Program-made: the position numbers and the translations under genes
NCBI GenBank assembly: GCA_034432555.1
Contig: DAOUBW010000002.1
Span: 9,672-73,671 of the forward strand
Origin: CP2-2F sp034432555
Lineage (GTDB): Bacteria; Chloroflexota; Anaerolineae; Aggregatilineales; UBA2796
Length of the DNA stretch: 64,000 bases
Direction of reading: 5' to 3'
Shown here: piece after piece, positions 15,589-23,673 of the stretch
How positions within the stretch are numbered: the stretch's first letter is position 1
Layout: each line of letters opens with the position of its first letter
Notes under the pieces: generated by a model
Told to the model about the DNA's origin: nothing
The model's database searches: none
What the model saw: the letters and a program-made list of their open reading frames with translations, nothing else

Positions 15589-16926
15589 CTACGCTTTGCG
15601 CCCCAGTTTTTCCGCCAGCAGATCGGCGAGCGTTGGCGTGCCGATCACCTGTAGTTCGTAGCGCACGCGCACTATTGGCAGCTCGACCTTGATGATGCGC
15701 CGCAGATCAATCGGCGTGGCGGCAAGGATCACGTCCGCCGCACACGCCCTGATGGTCGCCTCTAATTCGGACATTTGCAGCGCACCATAGCCCATGGCGG
15801 GCAGCAGCGCGCCCATATGTGGATATTTCTCATAGACGCCGCGCAGCGAGCCAACCGCGTAAGGGCGCGGATCGATCAGCTCGGCAGCACCAAAGCGCTG
15901 TGCGGCAACCACGCCTGCACCGTAAGGCATTTCACCATGCGTCAGCGTCGGACCATCTTCAATGACCAGCACACGCTTACCGCGCACCAAGCCGGATTGC
16001 TCGGCAAAAAGCGGCGAAGCAGCCTCAAAAATGGGCGCATTCGGATTAAGCCGATGCAGGTTGGCGCGTACGGTCTGCACATCAGCGTAGTTAGCGGTGT
16101 CTATCTTGTTCAGCACAAGCACATCTGCCATCCGCACGTTTGCCTCGCCGGGATAATATGCCAGTTCATGTCCGGGACGGTGCGGATCGGCAATGACGAT
16201 GTGCAGGTCAGAGGCAAAGAACGGTAAATCGTTATTGCCGCCATCCCACAGCACAACGTCCGCCTCTTCCTCAACACGGGCAAGGATAGCGGCATAGTCC
16301 ACGCCGGCGTAGACAATATGCCCATTATCAAGGTGCGGCTCGTATTCCTCACGTTCTTCAATGGTCGTCTCGTGCAGGTCAAGGTCGGCATAGCTGGCAA
16401 AGCGCTGGACTGCCTGCTTGCACAAATCGCCGTAAGGCATGGGATGGCGCACCACCACAACGCGCCAGCCAAGCGCCTTGATCGCATTTGCCACGTGGCG
16501 CGTTGCTTGGCTTTTGCCGCTGCCCGTCCGAACAGCGCCGATAGAGACAACCGTCTTGTGGCTTTTGAGTTGAGTGCGGTGCGTGCCGAGCAGCGTGAAA
16601 TCCGCGCCCAGCGCTACGACCTGCGCCGCCTTGTGCATAACATACTGATGGGAAATATCGCTGTAAGAGAAAAAGACTTGCTGCACGCCATGCGTGGTGA
16701 TCAGCTGCGCCAGCTCGACCTCATCATGAATCGGGATGCCTTGCGGATAGTATTGCCCTGCCAGTTCAGGCGGGTAGCGCCTGCCCTCAATGCCGGGAAT
16801 TTGTGTGGCGGTGAAGGCGATCACTTCTACGCTGGGATCATCACGGAAGCAGACGTTGAAATTGTGAAAATCGCGCCCGGCGGCGCCCATGATAAGAATT
16901 TTTGTGCGATCCATTCTAGTTTCCAT
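15589..16926 (-). CDS. Cyclic 2,3-diphosphoglycerate synthetase-family GTPase/ATPase
   Basis: The protein has 445 residues from the ATG at 16926. The N-terminal block KILIMGAAGRDFHNFNVCFRD and FTATQIPGIEGRRYPPELAG are hallmarks of this family, and a P-loop GAVRTGSGKSQ follows at 130-140. In some methanogens the enzyme cyclises 2,3-diphosphoglycerate with ATP to make a thermoprotective solute. Bacterial homologues exist but their role is not known to me, so the substrate is uncertain. It stands alone, divergent from the sugar importer. Another ATG at 16914 is possible. Confidence 0.78.
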   Translation of the reverse strand: METRMDRTKILIMGAAGRDFHNFNVCFRDDPSVEVIAFTATQIPGIEGRRYPPELAGQYYPQGIPIHDEVELAQLITTHGVQQVFFSYSDISHQYVMHKAAQVVALGADFTLLGTHRTQLKSHKTVVSIGAVRTGSGKSQATRHVANAIKALGWRVVVVRHPMPYGDLCKQAVQRFASYADLDLHETTIEEREEYEPHLDNGHIVYAGVDYAAILARVEEEADVVLWDGGNNDLPFFASDLHIVIADPHRPGHELAYYPGEANVRMADVLVLNKIDTANYADVQTVRANLHRLNPNAPIFEAASPLFAEQSGLVRGKRVLVIEDGPTLTHGEMPYGAGVVAAQRFGAAELIDPRPYAVGSLRGVYEKYPHMGALLPAMGYGALQMSELEATIRACAADVILAATPIDLRRIIKVELPIVRVRYELQVIGTPTLADLLAEKLGRKA

Positions 16927-17299
16927 CAACTTTCTTTGAAAAATGAGGGTGATATGTGCCTCAAACACGCCATTCTTTGCCGATAAGCCTAGCGCCTTGT
17001 GGCAGAATTGGCAATCTGAGAGTGCGGAAGGGGTGGCGTAACCAGCCCTAGCCCATGCCCGCCATTTTCATAACGCCCATATAGCGGGCGTCAGGTCTCA
17101 CAGCACATTTTCACAGAAAAATTCACTCTAAGCGCGCCTAACAAACGTTCATTTGCAAGAAAGTATGCCCTATACTTGTGCAAAGTGCAACATTGCTAAA
17201 TGTTTGCGTGTTTTTAAGGTACGGGTGCATAATGTGTGCCTGAGGCGTTGTGTGCCTCAAAAAGTGGTTTACCCTTCTAAAGGATAGGTTGTATTAACA
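16927..17299 (+). promoter_or_regulatory. Divergent regulatory region with a candidate promoter of the sugar importer
   Basis: These 373 bases hold no convincing gene. The best promoter is TTGCGT (17204-17209) and CATAAT (17228-17233) with an 18-base spacer. Just downstream, TGAGGC (17241-17246) and GCCTCA (17254-17259) form a 5'-leader hairpin, and TGTGTGCCT occurs twice within 17233-17258. Either could bind a regulator. ACGCCC/GGGCGT at 17073-17091 is another short inverted repeat. AAGGATAGG at 17280-17288 serves the ATG at 17300. Confidence 0.42.
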
Positions 17300-18376
17300 A
17301 TGCGTAAGACAGTTGCTCTCGTTATGGCGATCCTGCTGGTGGCAGGTTTATTCGCAGGCTTCAGCACCAAGAGCCATGCCCAGGAAGGCAGCATTGCTGT
17401 GTTGCTGCCCGATGCCGCGTCTTCTGCCCGTTGGGAAGCTGATGATCGTCGTTTCCTCGCCGCCGCCTTTGAAGAGGCAGGCGTGCAGTACAGCATCGTC
17501 AATGCCAATGGTGACGCCGCCCGCCAGCTGACCCAAGCTGAGCAGGCAATCACCGAAGGCGCCAAAGTTATCTTGCTCGTAAACCTTGACAGCGGCTCCG
17601 GCGCGACCATCATCGAGAAGGCGCGTGAGGCAGGCGTTAAGGTGATTGACTATGACCGTCTGACCATCGAAGGCGAAGGCGCAGATTTCTACGTCAGCTT
17701 CGATAACGAGTCGGTTGGTCGTTTGCAGGGCGAAGGCTTGGTCGCCGCAGTCAAGGCTGCCGGCTTGGTCAAGCCGCGCGTGGCGGTCCTGAATGGCTCA
17801 CCCACTGATAACAACGCGACCCTGTTCAAGAACGGCTACGATGGCGTCATCAACCCACTCTTTGAGTCGGGCGAGTGGATCAAGGTTGCCGATGAGTCCG
17901 TGCCGGATTGGGACAACCAACGTGCGCTGACCATCTTCGAGGCGATCCTGACCGCTGAAGGCGGTAATGTGGATGCTGCTATCGCCGCCAACGACGGCTT
18001 GGCAGGCGCCATCATCGCCGCGCTGGAGAACGCCGGCAAGCCCTACATCCCAGTCACAGGTCAGGATGCCACCGTCAGCGGCATTCAGAACATCTTGGCA
18101 GGCAAGCAGAGCATGACCGTCTACAAGGCGATCAAGGCTGAGGCTGAGGCTGCCGCGGCCTTGGCAATTGCCCTGTTGAAGGGTGAGGATACCGACGATC
18201 TGGTGACGGGCGTTGTGAACAACGGCACCCGTGATGTGCCTTCAGTGCTTTTGGTGCCAGTCAGCGTGACCAAAGACAACATCGCCGAGACCGTGATCGC
18301 GGACGGCTTCCGCACGTGGGAAGAAATCTGCGTTGGCGAGATCGAGGCATTCTGCCCCGCCGAAGCAGATCGTTAA
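17300..18376 (+). CDS. Sugar ABC transporter substrate-binding protein (XylF-like)
   Basis: This 358-residue exported protein starts with a signal peptide (MRKTVALVMAILLVAGLFAG, cleavage after SHA). The mature part is a two-lobe periplasmic-binding fold of the xylose/ribose class, with segments VIDYDRLTIEGEGADFYVSFDN and NDGLAGAIIAAL, and PVTGQDA near the ligand cleft. It should capture a monosaccharide outside the membrane and deliver it to the permease encoded two genes downstream. A perfect hairpin after the gene probably raises its expression over the other subunits. The exact sugar is not clear. Confidence 0.92.
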   Translation: MRKTVALVMAILLVAGLFAGFSTKSHAQEGSIAVLLPDAASSARWEADDRRFLAAAFEEAGVQYSIVNANGDAARQLTQAEQAITEGAKVILLVNLDSGSGATIIEKAREAGVKVIDYDRLTIEGEGADFYVSFDNESVGRLQGEGLVAAVKAAGLVKPRVAVLNGSPTDNNATLFKNGYDGVINPLFESGEWIKVADESVPDWDNQRALTIFEAILTAEGGNVDAAIAANDGLAGAIIAALENAGKPYIPVTGQDATVSGIQNILAGKQSMTVYKAIKAEAEAAAALAIALLKGEDTDDLVTGVVNNGTRDVPSVLLVPVSVTKDNIAETVIADGFRTWEEICVGEIEAFCPAEADR

Positions 18377-18408
18377 ACACAGCGTATTGCTGAACGGCTA
18401 ATCAAACG

Positions 18409-18434
18409 CTAAGGGCGGGCAATCCCGCCCTTAG
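18409..18434 (+). terminator. Intra-operon hairpin (attenuator)
   Basis: CTAAGGGCGGG (18409-18419) pairs perfectly with CCCGCCCTTAG (18424-18434) around CAAT. It lies between the binding-protein gene and the ATPase gene. Only scattered T follow, so partial read-through is expected. Such hairpins commonly give an excess of binding protein over ATPase and permease. Confidence 0.7.
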
Positions 18435-18480
18435 TGATATTCTGCTCTAACGAATTTTTAGTTTTTTCTGAGAAACTCCT

Positions 18481-19245
18481 ATGGAAGCACCTCCCCTACT
18501 TGAGCTAAAAGGCGTCTCCAAACGGTTTGGCGCAGTGCAAGCGCTGACCCAAGTTGATTTCGCTGTGCGCGCCGGTGAAGTGATGGCGCTCGTCGGCGAT
18601 AACGGCGCGGGCAAATCTACCCTGATCAAAGGCATTGCCGGCATCTATCCCTTTGATGAAGGCGAAACGTTCTTCGACGGGCAGCGCGTCACTATTCATA
18701 ACCCACGTGAGGCAACCGCACTCGGCATTGAGATCGTCTACCAAGACCTTGCCCTTGCCGATAACCTAGATGTGGTTGCCAACATGTTCCTTGGGCGCGA
18801 GACGATGCAGGGTCTTCAGCTTGACGAAGCGCGCATGGAGCTGGCGGCGATTGAGACGCTCACTTCACTTTCGGTCAGCACGCTGCGCTCTGTGCGGACG
18901 CCTGTTGCTGGGCTATCCGGCGGTCAGCGCCAGGCAATTGCGATTGCCAAAGCGGTGCTGTGGAATTCGCGCCTTGTCATCTTGGATGAGCCAACCGCTG
19001 CGCTGGGCGTGGCGCAGACGCGCCAAGTGCTGAACCTTGTGCGGAAGCTGGCTGCCAAAGGCTTGGGCGTGGTGATCATCTCTCACAATCTGCACGATGT
19101 CTTCGAGTGCGCGGATCGGATCACAGCACTGCGCTTAGGGCAGAAAGTGCGCGAATTCATCACCAAAGAGACCAACCAACAAGAAGTGGTTCACGCCATT
19201 ACAGCAGGTGCGCTGCAATACGTGCCGGGAATGAAAGAATCATGA
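18481..19245 (+). CDS. Sugar ABC transporter ATP-binding protein, single domain
   Basis: This 254-residue cytoplasmic ATPase energises sugar import. It has Walker A GDNGAGKST (about 39-47), the Q-loop YQDLALAD, the signature LSGGQRQAIAIA, Walker B LVILDEP and the H-loop ISHNLHDV. Classical XylG or RbsA proteins are about 500 residues with two fused domains; this one has only one, like FrcA. It probably works as a homodimer. It starts 46 bp after the attenuator hairpin and overlaps the permease start by 4 bp (ATGA). Confidence 0.93.
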   Translation: MEAPPLLELKGVSKRFGAVQALTQVDFAVRAGEVMALVGDNGAGKSTLIKGIAGIYPFDEGETFFDGQRVTIHNPREATALGIEIVYQDLALADNLDVVANMFLGRETMQGLQLDEARMELAAIETLTSLSVSTLRSVRTPVAGLSGGQRQAIAIAKAVLWNSRLVILDEPTAALGVAQTRQVLNLVRKLAAKGLGVVIISHNLHDVFECADRITALRLGQKVREFITKETNQQEVVHAITAGALQYVPGMKES

Positions 19246-20483
19246 CGACGAACGAAGCACCTCTGCAATCCGAAAACGCGCTGTTGGAAAGCCGCGAACA
19301 ACAAACACTTGGCGCGTACATCCAAACCTACCTTCAGCGCGTGCGCGCTGGCGCGCTCGGTCCGCTGCCGATCATCATCGGCATTGTGGCAGTTGCCATC
19401 TTTTTTCAGTCGCGGAATGCTGCCTACCTTTCGCCAAACAACATCGTCAACCTGATCATGCAGATGTCGGGCATTGCGCTGATCGCCTTTGGCGTGGTCT
19501 TTGTGCTGCTCTTGGGCGAGATTGATCTGTCGGTTGCTTATGTCAGCGGTGTGGCAGGCGTCATCGCCACCATTTTAATGCGTCCGCCGCACAACCTTGA
19601 GTGGTATATCACCGTGCCGATTGCACTTGTGGCAGCGCTTGGCATCGGCACACTGCAAGGCTTTTTGATCACGATCTTTCAGTTGCCTTCCTTCATCGTG
19701 ACCTTGGCGGGCTTGCTGGCGTGGAACGGCGCGATCTTGCTCTTGGTGGGCGCTGGCGGCACGGTTGGGATTCCCGCCTCGCCCTTCCGCGAAATTTCCA
19801 ACGTCTATTTGCCGCCGGAGCTGGGGCTTGCCTTTGTGGTGGTGCTGGTGGTTGCCTATGCTGCCACGCAGTTCATCCAGCTTCAGAGCAGGCGCGCCCA
19901 AGGGCTGAACGCCAAGCCGATCACGATCATCGCCCTCCAAATTGCCATCTTGGTTGTGCTGGCGGTCGGCATTGTGCTGGTCGTTAACCAAGATCGTGGC
20001 TTGCCACTGATCGGCGCCCTTGTGATCGTCACCCTAATTGTGCTGACCTTCGTCACGCGCAATACGCGCTTTGGGCGCTATGTATTTGCGGTGGGTGGCA
20101 ACAAAGAGGCGGCGCGGCGGGCGGGCATCCGTGTGGAGCGCGTGCGGCTCTACGTTTTTATGCTGTGCAGCTTCATGGCGGGCGTGGGTGGCATTATCCT
20201 TGCCTCACGCTTGAAATCGGTCAGCGCCAATCAGGGCGGTGGGCAATTGCTGCTTAACTGCATCTCGGCGGCTGTGATCGGCGGTACGAGCTTGTTCGGT
20301 GGGCGCGGCGCCGTCTATAGCGCAGTGTTGGGCGCGTTGCTGATCGCTATGGTTGAAAACGGCATGGTCTTTCTGCGGCTGGAGACGGGCTGGCAGTTCA
20401 TCATCACGGGCATTGTGTTGGTGTTGGCAGTCATTGTGGATTCGCTCTCGCAGCGCAGCCAGAAGCGCAGCGGCTTGGCGTAG
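19242..20483 (+). CDS. Sugar ABC transporter permease (XylH/RbsC family)
   Basis: This 413-residue inner-membrane channel subunit has about ten membrane helices. It shows the family block GEIDLSVAYVSGVAGVIATILM and the cytoplasmic coupling region FAVGGNKEAARRAGIRVERVR. GGTSLFGGRGAVYSAVLGALLI lies near the end. The start chosen is the ATG at 19242, which overlaps the ATPase stop; a longer reading from 19107 would lie inside the ATPase gene. It ends the three-gene importer operon, which closes with a strong terminator. Confidence 0.93.
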   Translation: MTTNEAPLQSENALLESREQQTLGAYIQTYLQRVRAGALGPLPIIIGIVAVAIFFQSRNAAYLSPNNIVNLIMQMSGIALIAFGVVFVLLLGEIDLSVAYVSGVAGVIATILMRPPHNLEWYITVPIALVAALGIGTLQGFLITIFQLPSFIVTLAGLLAWNGAILLLVGAGGTVGIPASPFREISNVYLPPELGLAFVVVLVVAYAATQFIQLQSRRAQGLNAKPITIIALQIAILVVLAVGIVLVVNQDRGLPLIGALVIVTLIVLTFVTRNTRFGRYVFAVGGNKEAARRAGIRVERVRLYVFMLCSFMAGVGGIILASRLKSVSANQGGGQLLLNCISAAVIGGTSLFGGRGAVYSAVLGALLIAMVENGMVFLRLETGWQFIITGIVLVLAVIVDSLSQRSQKRSGLA

Positions 20484-20506
20484 ACACTGCACTATGATAA
20501 GCACGG

Positions 20507-20546
20507 AAATCCCCTCGCCAAGCAGGTGTTGGCGAGGGGATTTTTT
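20507..20546 (+). terminator. Rho-independent terminator of the sugar importer operon
   Basis: AAATCCCCTCGCCAA (20507-20521) pairs with TTGGCGAGGGGATTT around a 7-base loop (GCAGGTG), with six T at 20541-20546. A strong intrinsic terminator 23 bp after the permease stop. Confidence 0.95.
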
Positions 20547-20606
20547 AAGCAGGCGCGGTGAAGTTTGCGGTGTGCATGATGAGATGTGGTGGTGCCTACA
20601 TAGCCA

Positions 20607-20661
20607 ACCCCTATCCCTAACCCTTTCCCCGCGAGCAGGGAAAGGGAAGCAGAGGGTGTGG
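20607..20661. repeat. Dispersed palindromic repeat, copy 1
   Basis: The core CCCTTTCCCCGCGAGCAGGGAAAGGG can form a long hairpin. It is flanked by ACCCCTATCCCTAA on the left and AGAGGGTGTGG on the right. Near-identical sequence occurs at 58272-58366, and a related inverted copy at 24491-24540. All copies lie between genes, as expected for a REP- or MITE-like element. Confidence 0.75.
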
Positions 20662-20677
20662 AGTCCTGCCTTTAGCC

Positions 20678-21505
20678 CTAGCGCCGCTGCGTGCGCGCTT
20701 TGAGGCTGAAAAAGGCAAAGGTGAACATCAGCAGCGCCAGCGCCGCACAAGTGAGGAAGCCGCGCAGCATCGCCTCAGCATCCCAGCCTGTCAGCAGAAG
20801 CGCACGCATCGCCTCCAGCAGGTAGGTGATTGGGTTAAGCTGTGCGGCAGTCTTGATCCAGCCGCTTAAGAGTTCGACAGGCGTAAAGGTGGCGGTGATG
20901 AAGGTCAGCGGGAAAAACAGGAATGTAGCGCCTTGTGTGGCGCCGGCACTGCCAGAGCGCAGCGCAATAGCCACCGTGAAGCCTGCAAAGCCCATCCCCA
21001 GCAGCAGCCCATAGCCCAGCACGGCGAACACACCGCCGATGCCTGTGGCAGGTTGCAAGCCAAGCAGCAAGCCCGTCGCCATCACAATGCTGGTTTGCAG
21101 CGCCAGCACAATGGCACCGCCCAAAATTGCGCCTAGCACGATGGCTGCGCGGCTGATCGGCGTGAGCAGCAGCTTGTTGAAGTAGCCGCTCTCAATGTCG
21201 CGCACGACAGATTGTCCCGCCACACCTGCCCCTGAGAGTGAGGCGCTGATGATTGAAATGGGCAGCACAAAGCCCAGATAATCCTTGCCGGGCAGGAAGA
21301 ACGCTGCCGCACCACTCAACAAGTCTTTATAGACCAGTGTGAAGAAAACGCTGATTAAGATGCTGGGAATCAGTGCAGCAGGCGTGCGGAATGCGACCAG
21401 TAGGTTGCGCCAAGTCATGGTGGAGACTTGCAACCAGAAGGGCATACGGGCAGTATGTTCGCCTTTGGCAGCCACGCCAAGCGCAGAAGTCGTTAGGACG
21501 CTCAT
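20678..21505 (-). CDS. ABC-2 type exporter permease (DrrB-like)
   Basis: This 275-residue inner-membrane protein has six hydrophobic helices. The cytoplasmic/membrane junction ESGYFNKLLLTPISRAAIVLG and the FFPLTFITATFTP segment are typical of DrrB-type drug or lipid exporters. It lies 41 bp after the matching ATPase gene in a TetR-controlled operon. The substrate is unknown; such systems often export antibiotics or hydrophobic compounds. Confidence 0.88.
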   Translation of the reverse strand: MSVLTTSALGVAAKGEHTARMPFWLQVSTMTWRNLLVAFRTPAALIPSILISVFFTLVYKDLLSGAAAFFLPGKDYLGFVLPISIISASLSGAGVAGQSVVRDIESGYFNKLLLTPISRAAIVLGAILGGAIVLALQTSIVMATGLLLGLQPATGIGGVFAVLGYGLLLGMGFAGFTVAIALRSGSAGATQGATFLFFPLTFITATFTPVELLSGWIKTAAQLNPITYLLEAMRALLLTGWDAEAMLRGFLTCAALALLMFTFAFFSLKARTQRR

Positions 21506-21546
21506 GATAGAATTTCCTCTCAGAATAGGGCAAATTTGCGGGTCGG

Positions 21547-22551
21547 TTAGCTGGCACGTGCCATGCGCGAACGTCTGCCTTTGGCAGCCTGTGGCGCCTC
21601 TTTGGTTTCGAGGCGCTCACCGGTCACCTTCAGGAAGACGTCATCAAGGGTTGGCTGAGTCAGGGTCAGCGATTGCAGCGCTAAGCCGATGCTCTGCACG
21701 CGGTTCACCACGGCAGGCACAGCGTTCGCCGCGTGCGAGAGGTATAGGCGCAGCGTATGGTGATCAACCTGTGTACGCTCTACCATCTCGGTCAGTTCTG
21801 CCTCAGCGCGAGTCACCGAGTCGGCGTCGCCAAAGGTCAGGTTGATCGATTCGTTGCCAAGCTGCGCCTTGAGGGCTTGTGGCGTGCCTTCTGCGGCGAT
21901 CACGCCGTTGTTGATGATGGCAATGCGGTTTGCCAAAAGATCAGCTTCCTCCAGATATTGGGTGGTCAAAAAGATTGTGATGCCTAGCCGCGTATTCAAG
22001 CGGCGCACTTCTTCCCAAATATCGCGGCGGCTGGCAGGATCAAGTCCGGTGGTCGGTTCGTCAAGGAACAACACCTCAGGTTCGTGGGCAAGCGCCAGCG
22101 CCAGATCAAGGCGGCGGCGCATACCACCGCTATATTTGCCGACGCGCCGATCTGTGAACTCGCTCAGCTTCACCAAGTCCAGCAGCTCGCGGGCGCGCGC
22201 CTGCGCCTGTTTGCGGCTCATGCCAAAGGTCTGGCATTGGATGGTGAGCAGCTCCATCGATTTCATGAGCGGATCAATGCCCACTTCCTGAAGAGCAACG
22301 CCAGCAATACGGCGCACCTCAGCCGCTTGGCTGACCACATCATAGCCGCCGACTGTGGCACGCCCTTCGGTTGGCAGGCTGAGCGTCGTTAACAGGCTCA
22401 CGGTCGTGCTTTTGCCGGCGCCATTCGGTCCTAAAAAGCCGAAGATTTCGCCCGACTCCACCTTGAACGAAACGCCTTTCACCGCGGCAAAATCGCCGTA
22501 GCGTTTGATGAGATTTTCCACGACAATCTCGCGGTTTGCTTGATCGGTCAT
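21547..22551 (-). CDS. ABC-2 type exporter ATP-binding protein (DrrA-like)
   Basis: This 334-residue cytoplasmic ATPase drives the adjacent permease. It has Walker A GPNGAGKST (about 38-46), signature YSGGMRRRLDLALAL, Walker B VLFLDEPTTGLDP and the H-loop LTTQYLEEA. The C-terminal 100 residues form the extra domain usual in DrrA proteins, ending in a basic tail. It follows the tetR gene on the same strand. The intergenic segment holds an operator-like repeat, so TetR probably controls it. Confidence 0.92.
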   Translation of the reverse strand: MTDQANREIVVENLIKRYGDFAAVKGVSFKVESGEIFGFLGPNGAGKSTTVSLLTTLSLPTEGRATVGGYDVVSQAAEVRRIAGVALQEVGIDPLMKSMELLTIQCQTFGMSRKQAQARARELLDLVKLSEFTDRRVGKYSGGMRRRLDLALALAHEPEVLFLDEPTTGLDPASRRDIWEEVRRLNTRLGITIFLTTQYLEEADLLANRIAIINNGVIAAEGTPQALKAQLGNESINLTFGDADSVTRAEAELTEMVERTQVDHHTLRLYLSHAANAVPAVVNRVQSIGLALQSLTLTQPTLDDVFLKVTGERLETKEAPQAAKGRRSRMARAS

Positions 22552-22582
22552 CTACATTTTCCCCATTGCTTACAGCTTATTG

Positions 22583-22605
22583 AACTAAAATTAGGTAGGT
22601 TAACC
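22583..22605 (-). promoter_or_regulatory. Possible TetR operator before the exporter genes
   Basis: AACTAAAATTAGGTAGGTTAACC lies in the 68-bp gap between tetR and the ATPase gene. It contains TTAGGT and a near-inverted AACTAA, plus the palindrome GGTTAACC. The TTAGGT half matches the perfect inverted repeat found at the tetR promoter, though the spacing differs. It is a weaker candidate than the promoter site. Confidence 0.4.
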
Positions 22606-22619
22606 ACACAAAAAAACGA

Positions 22620-23204
22620 TTAGCGTGGATACAAGCCATTCAGGATCACCTCAATCATCTCGGCTGCCATCATCAGCTTGGGCGGCGCATGAAAGTGCGA
22701 CGGCAAACTGTGCGCTGATTCTAGGATCGCCAAGACCATGCCACTCAGCACACCGGCATGTGCCGACCATATCTCGCCGTTGGCGTGTGCCTGCTGAAAC
22801 ACTTCCTCAAGCGGCTGCAAAAGCGCCTCATACACGCTACGTTCCATACGATGCGCCAGCGCCGGGCTAAGGGCAGGCATATCACTGTTCATGATGCGCC
22901 CAAAGTCCATGGGCGGCTGGCTGAACAGCCACTCGGCAGCCGCCATCAGCTTGGCGCGTAGCGAACTGCCCGCCTCATGCAGCGCAGCACGCAAACCATC
23001 CCGATGCCGCTGAAAGTTGCGCTCCGCTACTTCCACAAAGAGCGCTTCTTTGCCGCCCGGTACGTGATAGTAGAGCGACGCCTGCTTGATGTTCAGGGCT
23101 TGTGCAATGTCGCGCAGCGTCACGGCGGTATAGCCGCGCTCCATAAAGAGCCGTTCCGCCACGTCTAGCACGCGCTTTTTTGCTTCCGAATGTTCGTCCG
23201 TCAT
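22620..23204 (-). CDS. TetR family transcriptional regulator
   Basis: This 194-residue repressor has the family helix-turn-helix at about residues 8-55, containing AERLFMERGYTAVTLRDIAQALNIKQASLYYHVPGGKEALF. The rest is a helical ligand-binding and dimer domain. It heads a unit with the DrrAB-like exporter, so it probably responds to the exported compound. A perfect inverted repeat overlaps its own -10, indicating autoregulation. Confidence 0.92.
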   Translation of the reverse strand: MTDEHSEAKKRVLDVAERLFMERGYTAVTLRDIAQALNIKQASLYYHVPGGKEALFVEVAERNFQRHRDGLRAALHEAGSSLRAKLMAAAEWLFSQPPMDFGRIMNSDMPALSPALAHRMERSVYEALLQPLEEVFQQAHANGEIWSAHAGVLSGMVLAILESAHSLPSHFHAPPKLMMAAEMIEVILNGLYPR

Positions 23205-23211
23205 TGTTCCT

Positions 23212-23257
23212 ACCTAAAACTAGTTAGGTTATACAATAAATGCACAAGGTCTGTCAA
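23212..23257 (-). promoter_or_regulatory. tetR promoter with overlapping inverted-repeat operator
   Basis: On the minus strand, TTGACA (23257-23252) and TATAAC (23233-23228) are separated by 18 bases. ACCTAA (23212-23217) and TTAGGT (23224-23229) form a perfect inverted repeat with a 6-base spacer that overlaps the -10 and the start of transcription. This is the expected layout of an autoregulatory TetR site. Confidence 0.75.
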
Positions 23258-23263
23258 GCACTT

Positions 23264-23671
23264 TTAGATGAGTGGTAGGTGAGTGAACGTTAATCCCTCA
23301 ATCAGCCATGCGGCAAGGCAGGGCTGTGTGGCGGCATAGCCAATGATCAGGTATGGCACACGCTGCCAGGCGCACTCGGCAAGGTCGGTGTGGGAAGGGA
23401 TGGGCGCGCTGTGTGGATGCGAGTGATAAATGCCGATCAGTTCACTATGGGCGCGCTGAAAGGCAAAGATCGCGCTAACCATCGCGGCGTGATCCATCGC
23501 AAAGCGCACCTGCGGCGTTGCGGCAACATTGGGGATAGGTGCGTGGCGCTGGACGTAAAAGGTTTGTCCACGCTGGGTGCCGCCCAACAGTCCGCAGACT
23601 TCCTGTGGTGCGCCGTGCCGCGCTGCATCCGCTAACGCCGCACGCAAGGGTAAGGATAAGTGCAGCGCCAT
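23264..23671 (-). CDS. JAMM/MPN-type metallopeptidase (JAB domain)
   Basis: This protein has 135 residues from the ATG at 23671. The JAMM zinc site is complete: E24 in PQEVCGLL, then H83, H85, S93 and D96 in HSHPHSAPIPSHTD, exactly the HxHx7SxxD pattern. Such enzymes remove ubiquitin-like or small sulfur-carrier proteins from partners or trim them. The start lies two bases after the stop of the Ub-like/FHA gene, so the two are translationally coupled. An upstream TTG at 23686 is less likely. The natural substrate may be the ubiquitin-like domain encoded just upstream; this is inference. Confidence 0.9.
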   Translation of the reverse strand: MALHLSLPLRAALADAARHGAPQEVCGLLGGTQRGQTFYVQRHAPIPNVAATPQVRFAMDHAAMVSAIFAFQRAHSELIGIYHSHPHSAPIPSHTDLAECAWQRVPYLIIGYAATQPCLAAWLIEGLTFTHLPLI

Positions 23672-23673
23672 GC

